A stretch of DNA of 64,000 nucleotides from Paraspadella gotoi. Taxonomy: Eukaryota; Chaetognatha. The notes beneath the pieces are model-generated. The model worked only from the letters and a program-made list of their open reading frames with translations, searched no databases and had not been told where the DNA came from. The stretch covers positions 9,742,538-9,806,537 of the forward strand of contig CM119266.1 in assembly GCA_051294375.1 (NCBI GenBank). Reading direction: 5' to 3'. Of this stretch, positions 10,678-23,130 are shown piece after piece (positions within the stretch are counted from its first letter, which is position 1; every line of letters starts with the position of its first letter). A program made the position numbers and the translations under genes.

Positions 10678-10711
10678 GGAGGAGGAGGAGGAGGAGGAGG
10701 NNNNNNNNNNN

Positions 10712-10744
<33 letters not shown>
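10678..10744 (+). repeat. GGA / GAC trinucleotide runs flanking an assembly gap (11 N)
   Basis: (GGA)n runs into N at 10701-10711 and resumes as (GAC)n. The gap presumably reflects failure to assemble a triplet repeat. Confidence 0.85.
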
Positions 10745-10748
<4 letters not shown>

Positions 10749-11760
10749 GAACAAAACGATATACTCTTTTTTTACTTTAAAAAAAGGTGTCGGAGATCCG
10801 TCTTGAAAGAAACATTCAATTCCTTTATAGTTTCTATTTCAACTTTAAGAATAATTGGTTGTTGTAACTCTGATACGTGTACATACGCGCAAATATCAAA
10901 GCTCGAGAGAAATACATTACATCACGCATAAAACGGGGTATATTTTTTCGCAATCGAGTAAACAAAAAGATTTCGGAATCTTCTTTACCGTTTTTTTAAA
11001 TTTCAGATTTTTTTTTAAATTTCTTTTTCCTTAATTTTTTTTCTAACTTCTTTCTCAATTTTTTTTTCCAACAATTAATTCCTAATTACTATTGCATAAA
11101 AAGATTTTTATTACAAAATATCGAGATTGGTTCATTTTATTAGACATTGCATTCTAAATTCAAATCATTTCTATGGTAAGAAAGAGTTAGTAAGAATGAG
11201 GAGGATGAGGAGGATGAAGCAGATGAGTAGGATGAAAATCAGAGAGAGAGAGTGAGAGAGAGACAGTGAGAGAGAGAAAAGAAGAGAGACTCTCAAAAAT
11301 TTCTTCAAAGCAAATGTCTTGATAAGGTATAGTTGCCGCTGTAAAACCATTGTCAGCAGAATATTGGAGTCCGGTATCAATAGAATCTAAAATTTATGAT
11401 AAAAAGGCAGATTTTATCGAAAAGGAAAGTAAAAACAACTAAATATGTTCTCAAAGATTTTCAAGAAGACTGTTCTCATTTCGTGCGGGCCATACCGTGA
11501 GACATATCCATAAATTTCAGTAACCAGTTGAAAGGTCTTTTTATCCTCTTGAATTCTCCGTATGCGAACAAAAAAAAATTTTAGGGAAAATTAATAAAAC
11601 GAAGAAAAGATGACTGAAATCTCGAATTCCAACGCGGTAAACGTTAAAACTATTCCTTTTCGGTTTTACCCCGTTTTATGCGTGATGCAGAGAAAGAGTA
11701 AAAGAGAATAATTATTATTTAAACAAGTTTTTTTTTTTAATCATTTTTTTCCCCCGACAG

Positions 11761-14700
11761 GATCTGAAACCGAGGATGGTTGGGTCGTCTTCGAATCGAA
11801 TGATCAAAGCGGATGGAAGCCCATCTTCAAGGAGACTAAAGACCCCAGATCCGCCTCCGACGATCCCGAGGACGTGTTCGAACCGCCTCCACTGGCGAAG
11901 GCGGTCGCAATCTCTTCTCGCAAGGACGATCACGACGATAACATCCCGGGGGACGGTAATGGCGACAGCGATGGCGACGGGACAATCGGCGATCCTGTCG
12001 CGAAAAAGGACCTCCCAAATGATGTGATCAAAACTTCCCAAGCACCCCTTGAAGTTGCTCGTCCAACTGGAGACTCTAAAAACAACGACACCCCCATCAA
12101 CACCCCCGACGATGCTATCGGACTCTTGGATGATAAAGCAGCTCGTATCGATGAAATTCCGCCGGATGAAATCTCGACTCCCGGCAATCACAAAGACAAT
12201 GTCCCTGTAAATCATCTAGACAAAAATAAATTACCCAATGCCAATCTCGATAATGACGTTAAATCTCTTGAAAATCTTGACTCCACTGATCATCCAGATT
12301 CTCCAAAAATTGAAGATGCTCTTCCTAAAAAAGACGATAAAGACATCAACAGCTCTATCAAAACCCCCATCATGAATAACGTTTTGCTAAATCCAATAAT
12401 CCCCTTGGAAAATAGTAAAAATAAAGCCATGCCTGTAGAATCTGTAGATGACCCTCGAAATAAAGATTTACCCAACGCTATTGTTGATAATGATATTGAA
12501 CCATTGAACAATTTTGACACTGCTTCTTCCTCGGATTCCCAGAGTGGGCCCAATAAAGCACAAGCTTGCCCACAACCACAGAGAGACTTAGAAGACAATG
12601 ACTGCTTCACTGACACCCCTAAGGATGCTGGCCAACTCGTGGATGATAATAATTCTTTAAAAACAACTTCTGAAACTAAAAGTGATCTCCCCACAGATGT
12701 TCCCGTCAATGAAAAACAGCCCAATGCCCAGACTCATAAAAACATGAAAAGTTCAGAGAATGTTGATAATGATAACCTTGATGATGCTAAAAATATGAAG
12801 CCTCATAATGACTCAAAGTACATTAAGGGAAAATCGGGAACAAAAGACGAAGTACCTGATGAAGCAAAAACATCTGGATCACTGAAAAAACGTGATGAAA
12901 AAAAAATAAACACAGAGCTCCGTCCTTTAAAAATCTTTGAGGTTGTCATACCAGTGGTTCAGCCAATGATATCCTCAGGTAAACCGGAACCTGTGAAGAA
13001 AGATAAGGAAGAAGTAAAGAAAGAAGGAATTAAACCAGAAAATGTGAAGAAAAATGATGTTAATAACTCTTCAGAGGTAATTCCCTTACCTTTAGAAGGT
13101 GAAGAGTTAAAAGCATTTGATGAATTAACATCCTCTCTGAGAGATAATGGAAAAATGCCAAGTAGCAGTACCACTTCCCAAAGCAATGATGGCTATTACG
13201 ACTGTAACACAGATTTCAAACAAAATTTGGAGGAAAACGAAGAAACTGTGGAAATTTTTCTTGAAGCTCTTAATCCAATGGAAAATTTAAACTTGAAAAA
13301 TCCCAGTGTTAAACCCGAAATTAAACCCGAAATTAAACCAAAAACTGACAAAAAAAAGAAAAAAGAAAAAGAAACATCCGGAAATTGGATGAACTGGTTG
13401 TTTGGAAAAAATGAAAATAAGAAAAAAGATGATAAAAAAAATGAGAATGGAAAAGAACTTCAGCAAGAGGATATAAAACCTCTAGATACTAAGAATGAAG
13501 CAACTTATGTATTACCTGTATTAAATCTGGACATGAAAAATCTCAGTGACAGAGAATCGGATAATGATGATAATGAAGACGAAAATAAATTTGAAAACCC
13601 GCCTCAGTCTGCAGAGCCTCTTGAATTTGAAGCACAACCCATTTTTATATTGGATGAAGCTAAATCAAATAAACCAACTGAAGATGATTCTGTAAATGAT
13701 TGGCGCTTATCTAATAACACTGAAAAACCTAAAAATGGAGAACTGAATTTAAAAGACATTTTAACTAATATTCCTAAACCCATAACTTTGAAAAATCCTC
13801 TGCATGATATGTCCACCATTCCCGATAAAGATACTAAAAAATTTCAAAATGAAGAAAATGAAAACCTTGAACCTTTATTGCAACAATACAACCCTCCTGA
13901 AAATAAAGTTCCGATATTAAAATTTATAAATCAAAAGGAAATTGATGATTCAGAAGAGAAAGAAGATAAAGTAGAAAAAGAAGAGAAAAAGGAAATAGAA
14001 GAAAAAGAAGATAAAAATGAAAAAAATATCATGGGAGAGGGAATGAAAGAAGACTTTCCTACTAATATCGGAAAATCGGAAAATCCTCAGCAAGATATTT
14101 TGACCTTGCCAGATGAAGATCCGGAGAAATTTCAAACTGAAGAAAAGAAAAATCTTGAAACTTTAGTGAAACAACATAACTCTCCTGAAATTGAACTTCC
14201 AACATTAAAGTTCATAAATCTAAAGGAAAATGATAGTTCAAAAGAGAAACAAGAGAGAGAAGAAAAAGAAGAGGAAGAAAAAGAAGAAGAAAAAGAAGAG
14301 AAAAATGAAAAAAATATCATAGGAGAGGAATTAAAAGAAGAATTTTCTACTATTATTCCTAAACACATTGCTTCGGAAAATTCTCAGCCAGATGAAGATT
14401 CGGAGAAATTTCAAACTGAAGAAAATAAAAATCTTGAACCTTTAGGGGAACAACATAACTCTCCTGATATTGAAATTCCAACATTAAAGTTCATAAATCT
14501 AAAGGAAAATGATAGTTCAGAAGAGAAACATGAGAGAGAAGAAAAAGAAGAGGAAGAAAAAGAAGAGAAAAATGAAAAAAATATCATGGGAGAGGAATTA
14601 AAAGAAGAATTTTCTACTAATATTCCTAAACACATTGCTTCGGAAAATTCTCAGCCAGATGAAGACCCTGAGAAATTTCATAATGAAGAAAATGAAAATG

Positions 14701-17700
14701 TTGAACCTTTAGTGGAACAACATAACTCTCCTGAAATTGAAGTTCCAATATTCATATATCAGAACAAATTTGATAATTCAGAAAAAATAGCAGTCCCTGA
14801 AGATAAAAATGTAGAAAAAATCATAGAAGAGGGATCAAAGGATGAAAATGTTTTTGAAAGAGAAGCAGAAGAAAAACAAGATGAAATAATCCCTTCAAAG
14901 AAAAATGAAGAGAAAAAAACCCTGAAAGATGTTAATCAGCATGATTTCATGCCTAAGAAAGAGATTATAATAGAGTTTGAGGCATCAAAACCATCTGAAG
15001 AAGAAGAAACTAATTCTCCTGCAGAGTTACTACTTACCCCCCCTAATTTAAGTCTGCCTATGTCAAAATATTCGGAGAATGAGGCAAAAACAAAATCTCC
15101 ATCAAAAGATAAAGAACAAAAAGATAGCACATCAAAAGAAAATAAGATTCCTGAATTATCTCAGCCATTAAATGCCAATGCCATTCCAATTGAAGATAAT
15201 GCAGCTGTTGATGAAGAAAAAAATTTTAATTTCGCCCCACATATAGAAGTTGATTTACCAATTTTTAGATTACCAACGTTAGAACTTCCTGAAGATGAAA
15301 AAACCCAGATTCCTCTTCTCCAAAATGATGATCCTAATGAACGCTCCCTTCCTGATTCTGAGGTTATTTTAACAGAAGAGAAAGATAATAAAGACGAACC
15401 AAATTCTGAATATCCACCTTTAAAATTTGATTTGCCGGATATTAGCTTATCAAGACCAGATAACGTTAACATTGAAGAAAGAAAAAAGAATAATGGGGAT
15501 GAACCAGAAGCTAATCCACGAAGTGTGGGTGCAAACCAAAATAAGAATGATAATGATGAAGAAAGAAATTATGTTAATCCAATTTTAGTATTTCAGTCGC
15601 CTGATTTTAACTTTCCTTCATTAAAAAAGTATGATGGAAACCAAGTAGAAAAACCTTTACAGAAAAATGAAGGCCTTGAAGATGAATGCAAGATCCAAGC
15701 TATATCTGAGCCATCCGATTCAATTGTTATTCCCACCACGGAAGATAGAACTCAAAACGACGGAGACGTGCCAGTTTTAAAAATTGATTTACCTGTATTT
15801 AGCTTGCCACCTTTAGACTTAGCTGAGAAGGTAGAAACAAACGAAAAGCCACAGAACTATGATGAACAAGAATTTGGTAGCCAAAAGGAGGATGTAGAAG
15901 CAGCTTTAAATGTTGATTTTCCTGATTTAAGTTTGGAGAAAGAACAAGCAGATATTATGCCTCAGAAAAGCAAAGTAGAGCATCATGACCCTCAAGAAGA
16001 TGAGAATAATCAACATTACATCTATGAACCCTTCGCAGAAAAAATGCTTTTAAGTGAAGTACCCAAAAATTTTGATGTAAAATCTGCTGGGGAACCAGTA
16101 TTTGAATTAATTCAAAATGCCACAACTGAATCAAATGAAAAAAAAATAGAGGTTTCTCGTCACAAAATAGATGAAGACCGTGAACGTGATATAAACAGAG
16201 AATTAAAACCATCTACAGAAAATTTTTCCAGTGAAACAGATGAAGATGATGATAAAAATACTAAATTAAATACAGAACCAGATTTAAAATTTTATTTTCT
16301 CGATTTCAGCTCACCAAGCTTAATATTAAAACCTGATAATGAATTATCAGAGGAAGCCACTTTAAAAAATAGTCATAATAAAGATTCAGATAAAGATCCA
16401 GATAAAGATTCAGAAACAGAGGAACCATTCCCTGAAAATCTTGACAAAGAAGACAATGCAAAAAAATACCATACTGATGAAGCCAATTTCAAATTTAACA
16501 CAGCTAACTTTAGCTTGCCAGACTTCTCTTTGAAAAAATTTGAGGAAAAAGAACATGTAAATCCTCCAAAGGGAGATGAATATGATGGAAAAAAAATCAA
16601 AGATGTAGATGAGAATATTTTAGAGATAAAAAAAATCGAAACAGATAAAGATGAGAATGATCTAGATTTTAGGGTACCTAATTTTCAATTGCTTGAAAAG
16701 AAAAGTGAAAGTGAAACACCTAGCGTAGACAAAGATGTTTTTAAAGAGCCTATTACTGAAACTGAAGTAATTGTTAATGAAAATGATAATGTTCTCTTTC
16801 AATTACCTAATTATCTTATACCTAGCTTTGAATTAGAATCATCTACTGAAGATAAAAAAAGCCCTTCTAGTCAAACAACTCGTGATGAAAAAGATAGAAT
16901 GGAAAATGAAAGTGAAAAGCCTTTCTCAGAATATCTGGAAACACAACCAAGCAAAGATGAAGAAATTCCCCCTCAACTGGAGAATAAAAATAATCTGTTT
17001 AAATTACCAGATTTTAATTTTCCTTATGTAAATTTAGAAAAGCCGGAAAAAGAAAATGAAAATGAAAAACCTGAATCCGAAACTGATGTAAATTCTGAAC
17101 TAGAAAAAAGTAAAAAAGGATTAGATTTTAATTTTCCTAATTTAAATTTGCCAAGCTTCAAGTCTCAAGATTCTACAGATCTTATGGAAGATAAACCCAA
17201 AAATCTTGGCATTGATATAAAGGACTTTGATGATGAAAGACAAATTTCTAAACAGCCTGATTCGAATTTACCATCAGTGAAGTTAGGTGAAAAAGCAAAA
17301 CCTGACAATGAAGATTTCAAAACAGATATCAAAACAGATATTTTTAAAGGACCTGAATTTAATTTACCTAAAATGAATTTTTGGGATTCTGATAAAAAAT
17401 CAGAAGAAAATAATGTTGAAGCAAAAAGCAATCAAGGCTTACAATTTAAATTGCCTGATTTTAAGTTGCCTAACTTTAAGGATAAAAATTCAGAGGAAGA
17501 AATAAATACTGAAGAAAGTATGCAAAAAGCTAATAATAAGAATGATGAAGAAAAGAATGAACTGAATATTAGTGAAACAGAGAAAAAACCTGAAGATGAC
17601 CTAAATGATAAAGATTTATCAGTATATTCGGAAGTAGCAGGTGTGAAAAAAGATCCTCAAAAAGAAAGCAATGAAAAACTATTTAAATTACCTAGTTGGC

Positions 17701-20700
17701 CTTTATCAATATTCACAGAAAATTCTCAACCACAAGAAATAAAAGAAGAAAAACCTAAACCAGAGGAAGAAAAAGCAGACTCTACAAAGGAAAAAGAAAC
17801 AAAATTTCCGGAAGAACAACTTGATATTAAGCATGAAAAAAATCAGAATCTGAAAGAAACTAATGACTCAAAATCATCTGAGAATGTACCCGGTGTGAAA
17901 GACAGCAACGAAACACTATTTAAATTACCTAGTTGGCCTTTATCAATAATTAAAGAAAAATCTCAACCAAAAGATGTTACAGTTACAGAAGAAGAAAAAA
18001 TACTTCCTGAAGAAAAACCTTATATTAAGGATGATGAGGAAAATCTGAATCCAAAAGAAACTAGCGATGATACAAAATCATCTGAGGCCAAAGTAGGTGT
18101 GAAAGAAGACCTTAATAAAGACAGCAACGAAACACTATTTAAATTACCTAATTGGCCTTTATCAATATTTAAAGAAAAATCTCAACCAAAAGACGCCACT
18201 AATACTCAGGAAGAAAAAGGTGAAAAAGAAACAAAACTTCCTGATGAAAAACCTGATTTTAAGGATGATGAAGAAAATCAGAATCCAAAAGAAACTAGCG
18301 ATAAAACAAAATCATCTGAGGCTGTAGTAGGTGTGAATGAAGACCCTAATAAAGACAGCAACGAAACACTATTTAAATTACCTAATTGGCCTTTATCAAT
18401 ATTTAAAGAAAAATCTCAACCAAAAGATGATACTGATACTGAGGAAGAAAAAGCTAAAAGGGAAACAAAACTTCTTGAAGAAAAACCTTATATTAAAGAT
18501 GATGAAGAAAATCAGAATCCAAAAGAAACTAGCGATAAAACAAAATCATCTGAGGCTGTAGTAGGTGTGAAAGAAGACCCTAATAAAGACAGCAACGAAA
18601 CACTATTTAAATTACCTAATTGGCCTTTATCAATATTTAAAGAAAAATCTCAACCACAAGATGTTACTGATCCAGTGGAAGAAAAAGCTGGAAAAGAAAC
18701 AAAACTTCCTGAAGAACAACTTGATACTAGTAAGGATGATGAAGAAAATCAGAATCCAAAAGAAACAAGCGATGAAACAAAATCATCTGAGGCTGTAGTA
18801 GGTGTGAAAGAAGACCCTAATAAAGACAGCAACGAAACACTATTTAAATTACCTAATTGGTCTTTGTCAATATTCAAAGAAAAATCACAACCACAAGATG
18901 TTACTAATAATGAGGAAGAAAAAGGTGAAAAAGAAACAAAACTTCCTGATGAAAAACCTGATATTAAGGATGATGAAAAACATCAGAATCCAAAAGAAAC
19001 TAGCGATAGTGTGAAAGAAGATCCTCAAAAAGAAGGCAATGAAACACTATTTAAATTACCTAATTGGCCTTTATCACTATTCAAAGAAAATTCTCAACCA
19101 CAAGAAATAAAAGAAGAAAAACCTAAACCAGAGGACGAAAAAGCAGACTCTACAAAGGAAAAAGAAACAAAATTTCCAGAAGAACAACTTGATATTAAGC
19201 ATGAAGAAAATCAGAATCTGAAAGAAACTAATGATTCAAAATCATCTGAGGATGTACCCGGTGTGAAAGAAGACCATAATAAAGACAGCAACGAAACACT
19301 ATTTAAATTACCGAATTGGCCTTTATCAATATTTAAAGAAAAATCTCTACAACAAGATGATACTGATGCAGTAGAAAAAAAAGCTGGAAAAGAAACAAAA
19401 CTTCCTGAAGAACAACTTGATACTAGTAAGGATGATGAAGAAAATCAGAACCCGAATAAAACTAGCGATGAGAGAAAATTATCTGAGGATGTCAAAGGTT
19501 CCCTTGAAAATCTGTCTTCTGAGGTTTCAGGATTGAAGGAGAAGCCTGCTCCAAAAAATCCTATCCTCAAATTTTTAACTAATCCTGATAAACAACTAAA
19601 TAAGGTTGCTTCTAATAAAAAAAAAAAGTCTATTCCTAGGCAAGAATCGAAAAATGGGGCAGGGGTATTCCTTAATCCTAACAGAGATGATACAAAACTA
19701 GATGAAAAAGAAACTCCGTCTGAAAAATCGACGCTGCTCCCAAAGTTGATGAAAGAATCAGGTTTCAAAGAAAAGCCAACCTACAAAAATCCAATCCGGA
19801 ATATTTTTGGTAATTCTAATAAACCTAAAGCAAAAGTCGCTTTAAATGGAGAAAGCAAGCCTTTTCATAGACAAGAATCAAAAAATGGGGCTGGGGTATT
19901 TCTAACTTCTAACGAAGATGATACAGACCTTGATAAAAAAGAAACTCCGTCTAAAAAATCTGGGCTGTTACCCGAGTTGACCAAATTTCTTAACCCACAA
20001 TCAGATACAAACAGTGAACAAACAGGCAATTTAACCAATGAGAATGATGACAAAGCTTTGAATTCAACTGGCAAACCAATTGAAGAAGACAATACTTGGT
20101 TCAAGTTGCCAAATTGGAAGTTACCTTACTTAAATAGTGAAGATAAAGCTGATAAAGACCAACAAGAACTTAAGAAAAATGGGGATGACAAACTTTCGCA
20201 AACAGCCAGAAAAAAATTTAAAAAGAGGGCCAAAAAGCTTAAAGACAGTAAAAACCAACTCTATAAACTAGATGAAATATCCGAACATTCCACTGGACCG
20301 AATTCTTTAGAATCTTCTGACAGAGAGGTTGAAACAATTGACGTTGCCCCAACTCTCCAATCGAAACCTCTTTCACTCGAGCGAGCTCTCATTTTGGAAT
20401 TCGGTGAGGAACAGAAGGAAAAAAATGACAACTTGGAAAATGTCAAGCCGGGAAACGGAGAGGATCGAGAATCCGACCAGTCTAAGGAACATCCTCTCGT
20501 TCCAAAGTCAGAGAACGAGATATCTCAAACGCTACCAATTGTAGAAGATGATAAACAAGATCGGACTGAAGATTTGAACGAGGCGGAGAAAAATAAGGAG
20601 AACAATGAAAATGAAAAGCCGAATCGAATGAAGTATCCTTCGTTGAAAAATATTTTTGGAAAAGCTTATGACTCATTGTCGAAACTGACGAGTTTCGATG

Positions 20701-20795
20701 GCGCCGAAGAAGAGGACATCGTTGGACCGACCCTAGCGGTCAATTTAGAACTCGATGAAAATGAGGATTACAAGACTGTCATTTCGCGGTGGTGA
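11761..20795 (+). CDS. Gene B: LPDW/LPNW-repeat giant protein, main exon
   Basis: The exon starts after the acceptor at 11759-11760; GA completes a Gly codon, then about 3,010 residues follow to TGA at 20793-20795. N-terminal part: an acidic Ser-rich start (S-E-T-E-D-G-W-V-V-F-E-S), then a highly charged, disordered-looking 800 residues with a short aromatic patch W-M-N-W-L-F-G-K near 13388. Middle: four E/K-rich units around 13.83-14.75 kb with P-T-L-K-F-I-N-L-K, then scattered L-P-D-F/W motifs. C-terminal third: eight units of about 70-84 residues with T-L-F-K-L-P-N-W-P-L-S-I-F-K (17.64-19.5 kb), two R-Q-E-S-K-N-G-A-G-V-F-L units (19.63 and 19.87 kb), a last F-K-L-P-N-W-K-L-P near 20101, and the C-terminal S-L-K-N-I-F-G-K-A-Y-D-S-L-S module shared with gene A. 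No membrane helix or enzyme fold. Probably an extended scaffold; function unknown. Confidence 0.88.
13830..14760 (+). repeat. Four in-frame E/K-rich repeat units in gene B
   Basis: Units with a shared order (D-P-E-K-F-Q-T-E-E, then Q-H-N-S-P-E-I, then P-T-L-K-F-I-N-L-K-E-N, then an E/K run, then I-G-E-E-L-K-E-E-F-S-T) begin near 13.83, 14.12, 14.40 and 14.66 kb. The second and third units are closest at the DNA level. Confidence 0.8.
17640..19500 (+). repeat. Eight-unit tandem array in gene B (about 207-252 bp per unit)
   Basis: The string CTATTTAAATTACC recurs at about 17679, 17916, 18134, 18369, 18603, 18840, 19047 and 19299 (one copy has CCG). Each unit has a Trp-Pro core, an S-Q-P-Q/K-D linker, an acidic segment and E-N-Q-N-P-K-E-T-S. 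Unit lengths stay multiples of three, so the array has grown under protein-level constraint. Confidence 0.9.
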
Positions 20796-21300
20796 TCGAA
20801 ATTGTGATATCAGAATGAAAAAAACAACAAAAAACTTTCGATATTCTTGACCCTGTTTATAAGTGTTTATCAAACTAAATCTCATATTAGGAATTTAAAT
20901 GTACAAATGTTTTTATATACTAATAGATGCTTATTTTTATTTGACTATCCCTGCTTTACTTTGTTTAGTATTATGTAGACTATGCATTATACAATTAACC
21001 AAGGCAAAATGCCATCTTTCATAAGCTAATTTTTAGCCGGCATTATTTTTAAATATTAAAATATTTTTTATTAGTATTTAGATAACTCCGATTTTATCCT
21101 TTTCAGTTTTCCTTAATTCGATTTGCTTTTCATAATCGATTTTATGAATTTTGTTTTTTAACTCTTTGTTTCAGACTCACCCTATCGTCTGCCTCGAAAA
21201 ACCATAAAAAAGAACAAATCCTTTAACTGTATATCATTAAAAACTAAGGTTGTCATCATTTAAATCTCAATAGACTCAAAATATACTTTTCTTTGTCATT
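20796..21300 (+). other. Gene B 3' UTR / intergenic
   Basis: AT-rich non-coding DNA. No AATAAA was seen; a variant ATTAAA at about 21055-21060 is the best poly(A) signal candidate. Confidence 0.4.
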
Positions 21301-21305
21301 CTTAA

Positions 21306-21713
21306 TTGAGTGACAAAGATATTAGTAGTGAAAGAGACAGCTTGTTTGAGCCAAGCAAAGAATTGGTATCTTTTTTTAGATCAAGTAACTGTTTGATAAA
21401 TGCCTTGTTAAAACCTTCAGAGGAATTATTGATGAAATTGTATTATACTAACTGTGTTCCGGTTCTCCTTTATGGTTGTGAAGTAAAAACTTTTTCTGTA
21501 CGTAATATGAATAGACTTAATGTTGCTGTAAATGATGGTGTACGAAAGATTTTTGGATATAATCGATGGGAAAGTGTGAGAGAACTTAGGAGTATGTTTG
21601 GATACCACGACCTATCTACAATTTTTAATAATCGTAAGAAAACCTTTATCTCAAAGATATATACAATGAAAAATACTGTTCTTCAGAAACTTGTTCCATT
21701 TTTTACAACATAA
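21306..21713 (+). pseudogene. 5'-truncated non-LTR retrotransposon reverse transcriptase, C-terminal part
   Basis: About 135 residues match the tail of LINE-type (jockey/CR1-like) polymerases, downstream of the catalytic palm: V-P-V-L-L-Y-G-C-E-V, then N-R-L-N-V-A-V-N-D-G-V-R-K-I-F-G-Y, then W-E-S-V-R-E-L-R and an R-K-K-x-F-I-S-K-I end. The catalytic Y/F-x-D-D box and endonuclease are absent, as expected for 5' truncation. The frame opens on GTG, so no true start exists. A T-rich spacer and an AATAAAATCGCAT tail follow to about 21885. Confidence 0.75.
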
Positions 21714-21890
21714 GAACAATTTTTAATTGTTTAAATTTTAATTAATTAATTTTATTTAATTAACTGTTTTTTTTTCTCTCTATTTTATGTTTTTTGCTTA
21801 GACTTAGACTGTCTTTGTTTGTTTGTTTGTTGATGATGATTGTACTGAATCAACCTCGTTGTATTCGAATAAAATCGCATATTAAGCCCC
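21714..21890 (+). mobile_element. 3' UTR and tail of the non-LTR remnant
   Basis: Follows the reverse transcriptase stop and holds GTTTGTTTGTTTG and TGATGATGATTG runs, then TTGTACTGAATCAAC and AATAAAATCGCATAT. Its last 50 bases resemble the solo tail at 5918-5975. Confidence 0.5.
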
Positions 21891-22239
21891 GTCTTTCTTT
21901 CTCAGTATCCGATTTGTCTTGGTCAAACTCGTCTAACTTCCTAACTGATTAACTTCCTTTTTGAAATTATTTTTGTGTCATTTGAGTAATCTTATTAACA
22001 AAACCATTGCAATCATACAATCGGTGGTTTATTAGACAAGCAATAATGAGCAATTAACTCAACAGAATGTCAAATATGCAAGAAACATCATTTTGGGAAC
22101 ACTAGAATTTTTAAGAATATATGATTAATGAATTCGTTTGTGTATCAAAAAAGTATCACAAGAGGGATAGAAATCGTTAGACAATAATCGAGATCGGGAT
22201 GCGCCAAAAAACTAATTCTCTTTTCAATCTTCGTTTTAG

Positions 22240-23130
22240 TACTTTTTATTTTCTGAATTTTAAAATTCGTAACAAATCATGTTTATATATATATATATAT
22301 ATATATAAACATCTAATCTAAATATCTAATCTAATCATATGAACTTTTGGAATTGCACTCGTGGTGTTTTACCGTAAAATATTGAAAATCATATTCATAT
22401 AACTTTATCTTTTGTTAACTTAAGGGACAAATCTTAATAATTAACTGGTTCAACTTTTAAAATCGGCACGACTCAAAAGGGAGAAAATATATTACTTAAA
22501 TTAAGTTTAAAAAAACCAAAAAAACTACGAAGCGATGACTAACGAACGCAATCTCGGCATTCACGAGGTTTAACGTTTGACTTTTTTTTTCGGGAAGACG
22601 GATTGTCTAATGGAATAAAAATTTTAACAAAGGGACAACAATGGCGTCATTAAAACGTCACCACGCACTGAAAGCTACGTTTTCCTTTGAAGACCTACGG
22701 AGATTAAAAAATCAAATTGGAAAGATAAAGAGCGAGAAAAAGAGAGAGAGATAGAGAGAGAAAGAGAGATAACAAACGTACGAACGAACACTTTTTCCTA
22801 ATTAAAAAAAAAACTACGTTGAGTAGCACATTTATGATGACGTCACCACAAACGCGTTTTTGTTTTTGTTTTTTGTTTTTTTTAGTTTTCATAAAACAAA
22901 GAAACAAAAAGAACAACAGTCGTGAGTAGGGGAGTTTCTTTTTCTTCAGAGGAAAAAAAAAATCAGGAAAAAAGAAAAGAATAGAAAAAATAATAACCGA
23001 AAGACCGCAATTAGACGCGATTTGGCTTCTTTTTTAAAATTTCCTTAAAATGTTCGCTTGACGTTTTTCTTTTTTTCCTGGTTTCTCCATCGTTGCAGAT
23101 GGTCATTGGTAATTGACCATTGGTGATCGG
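22240..23130 (-). other. Probable 3' UTR of the Ig receptor gene
   Basis: Downstream (on the - strand) of the stop at 23131. Non-coding, with GA-rich sequence at 22728-22770. TTTATT on the + strand near 22245 would read AATAAA on the - strand and is a possible poly(A) signal, but the UTR extent is a guess. Confidence 0.3.
22279..22307 (+). repeat. (TA)n microsatellite
   Basis: Run of TATATA between two ATAAAC-like flanks. Confidence 0.85.

Larger units (their letters stand above)
9419..11760 (+). other. Gene B intron
   Basis: Bounded by GT at 9419 and a pyrimidine-rich acceptor ending CCCCCGACAG at 11760. It holds part of a dispersed repeat at about 9505-9560, the inverted repeat copy at 9985-10436, GGA and GAC triplet runs around an 11-base gap (10701-10711), and a GA-rich tract at 11244-11290. 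No exon is visible. Confidence 0.65.

Noticed and set aside
11715-12215. Long - strand open frame opposite the start of gene B's large exon
   Set aside because: It overlaps a phase-consistent + strand exon and lies entirely opposite it; its GC-rich codons mirror the + strand bias.
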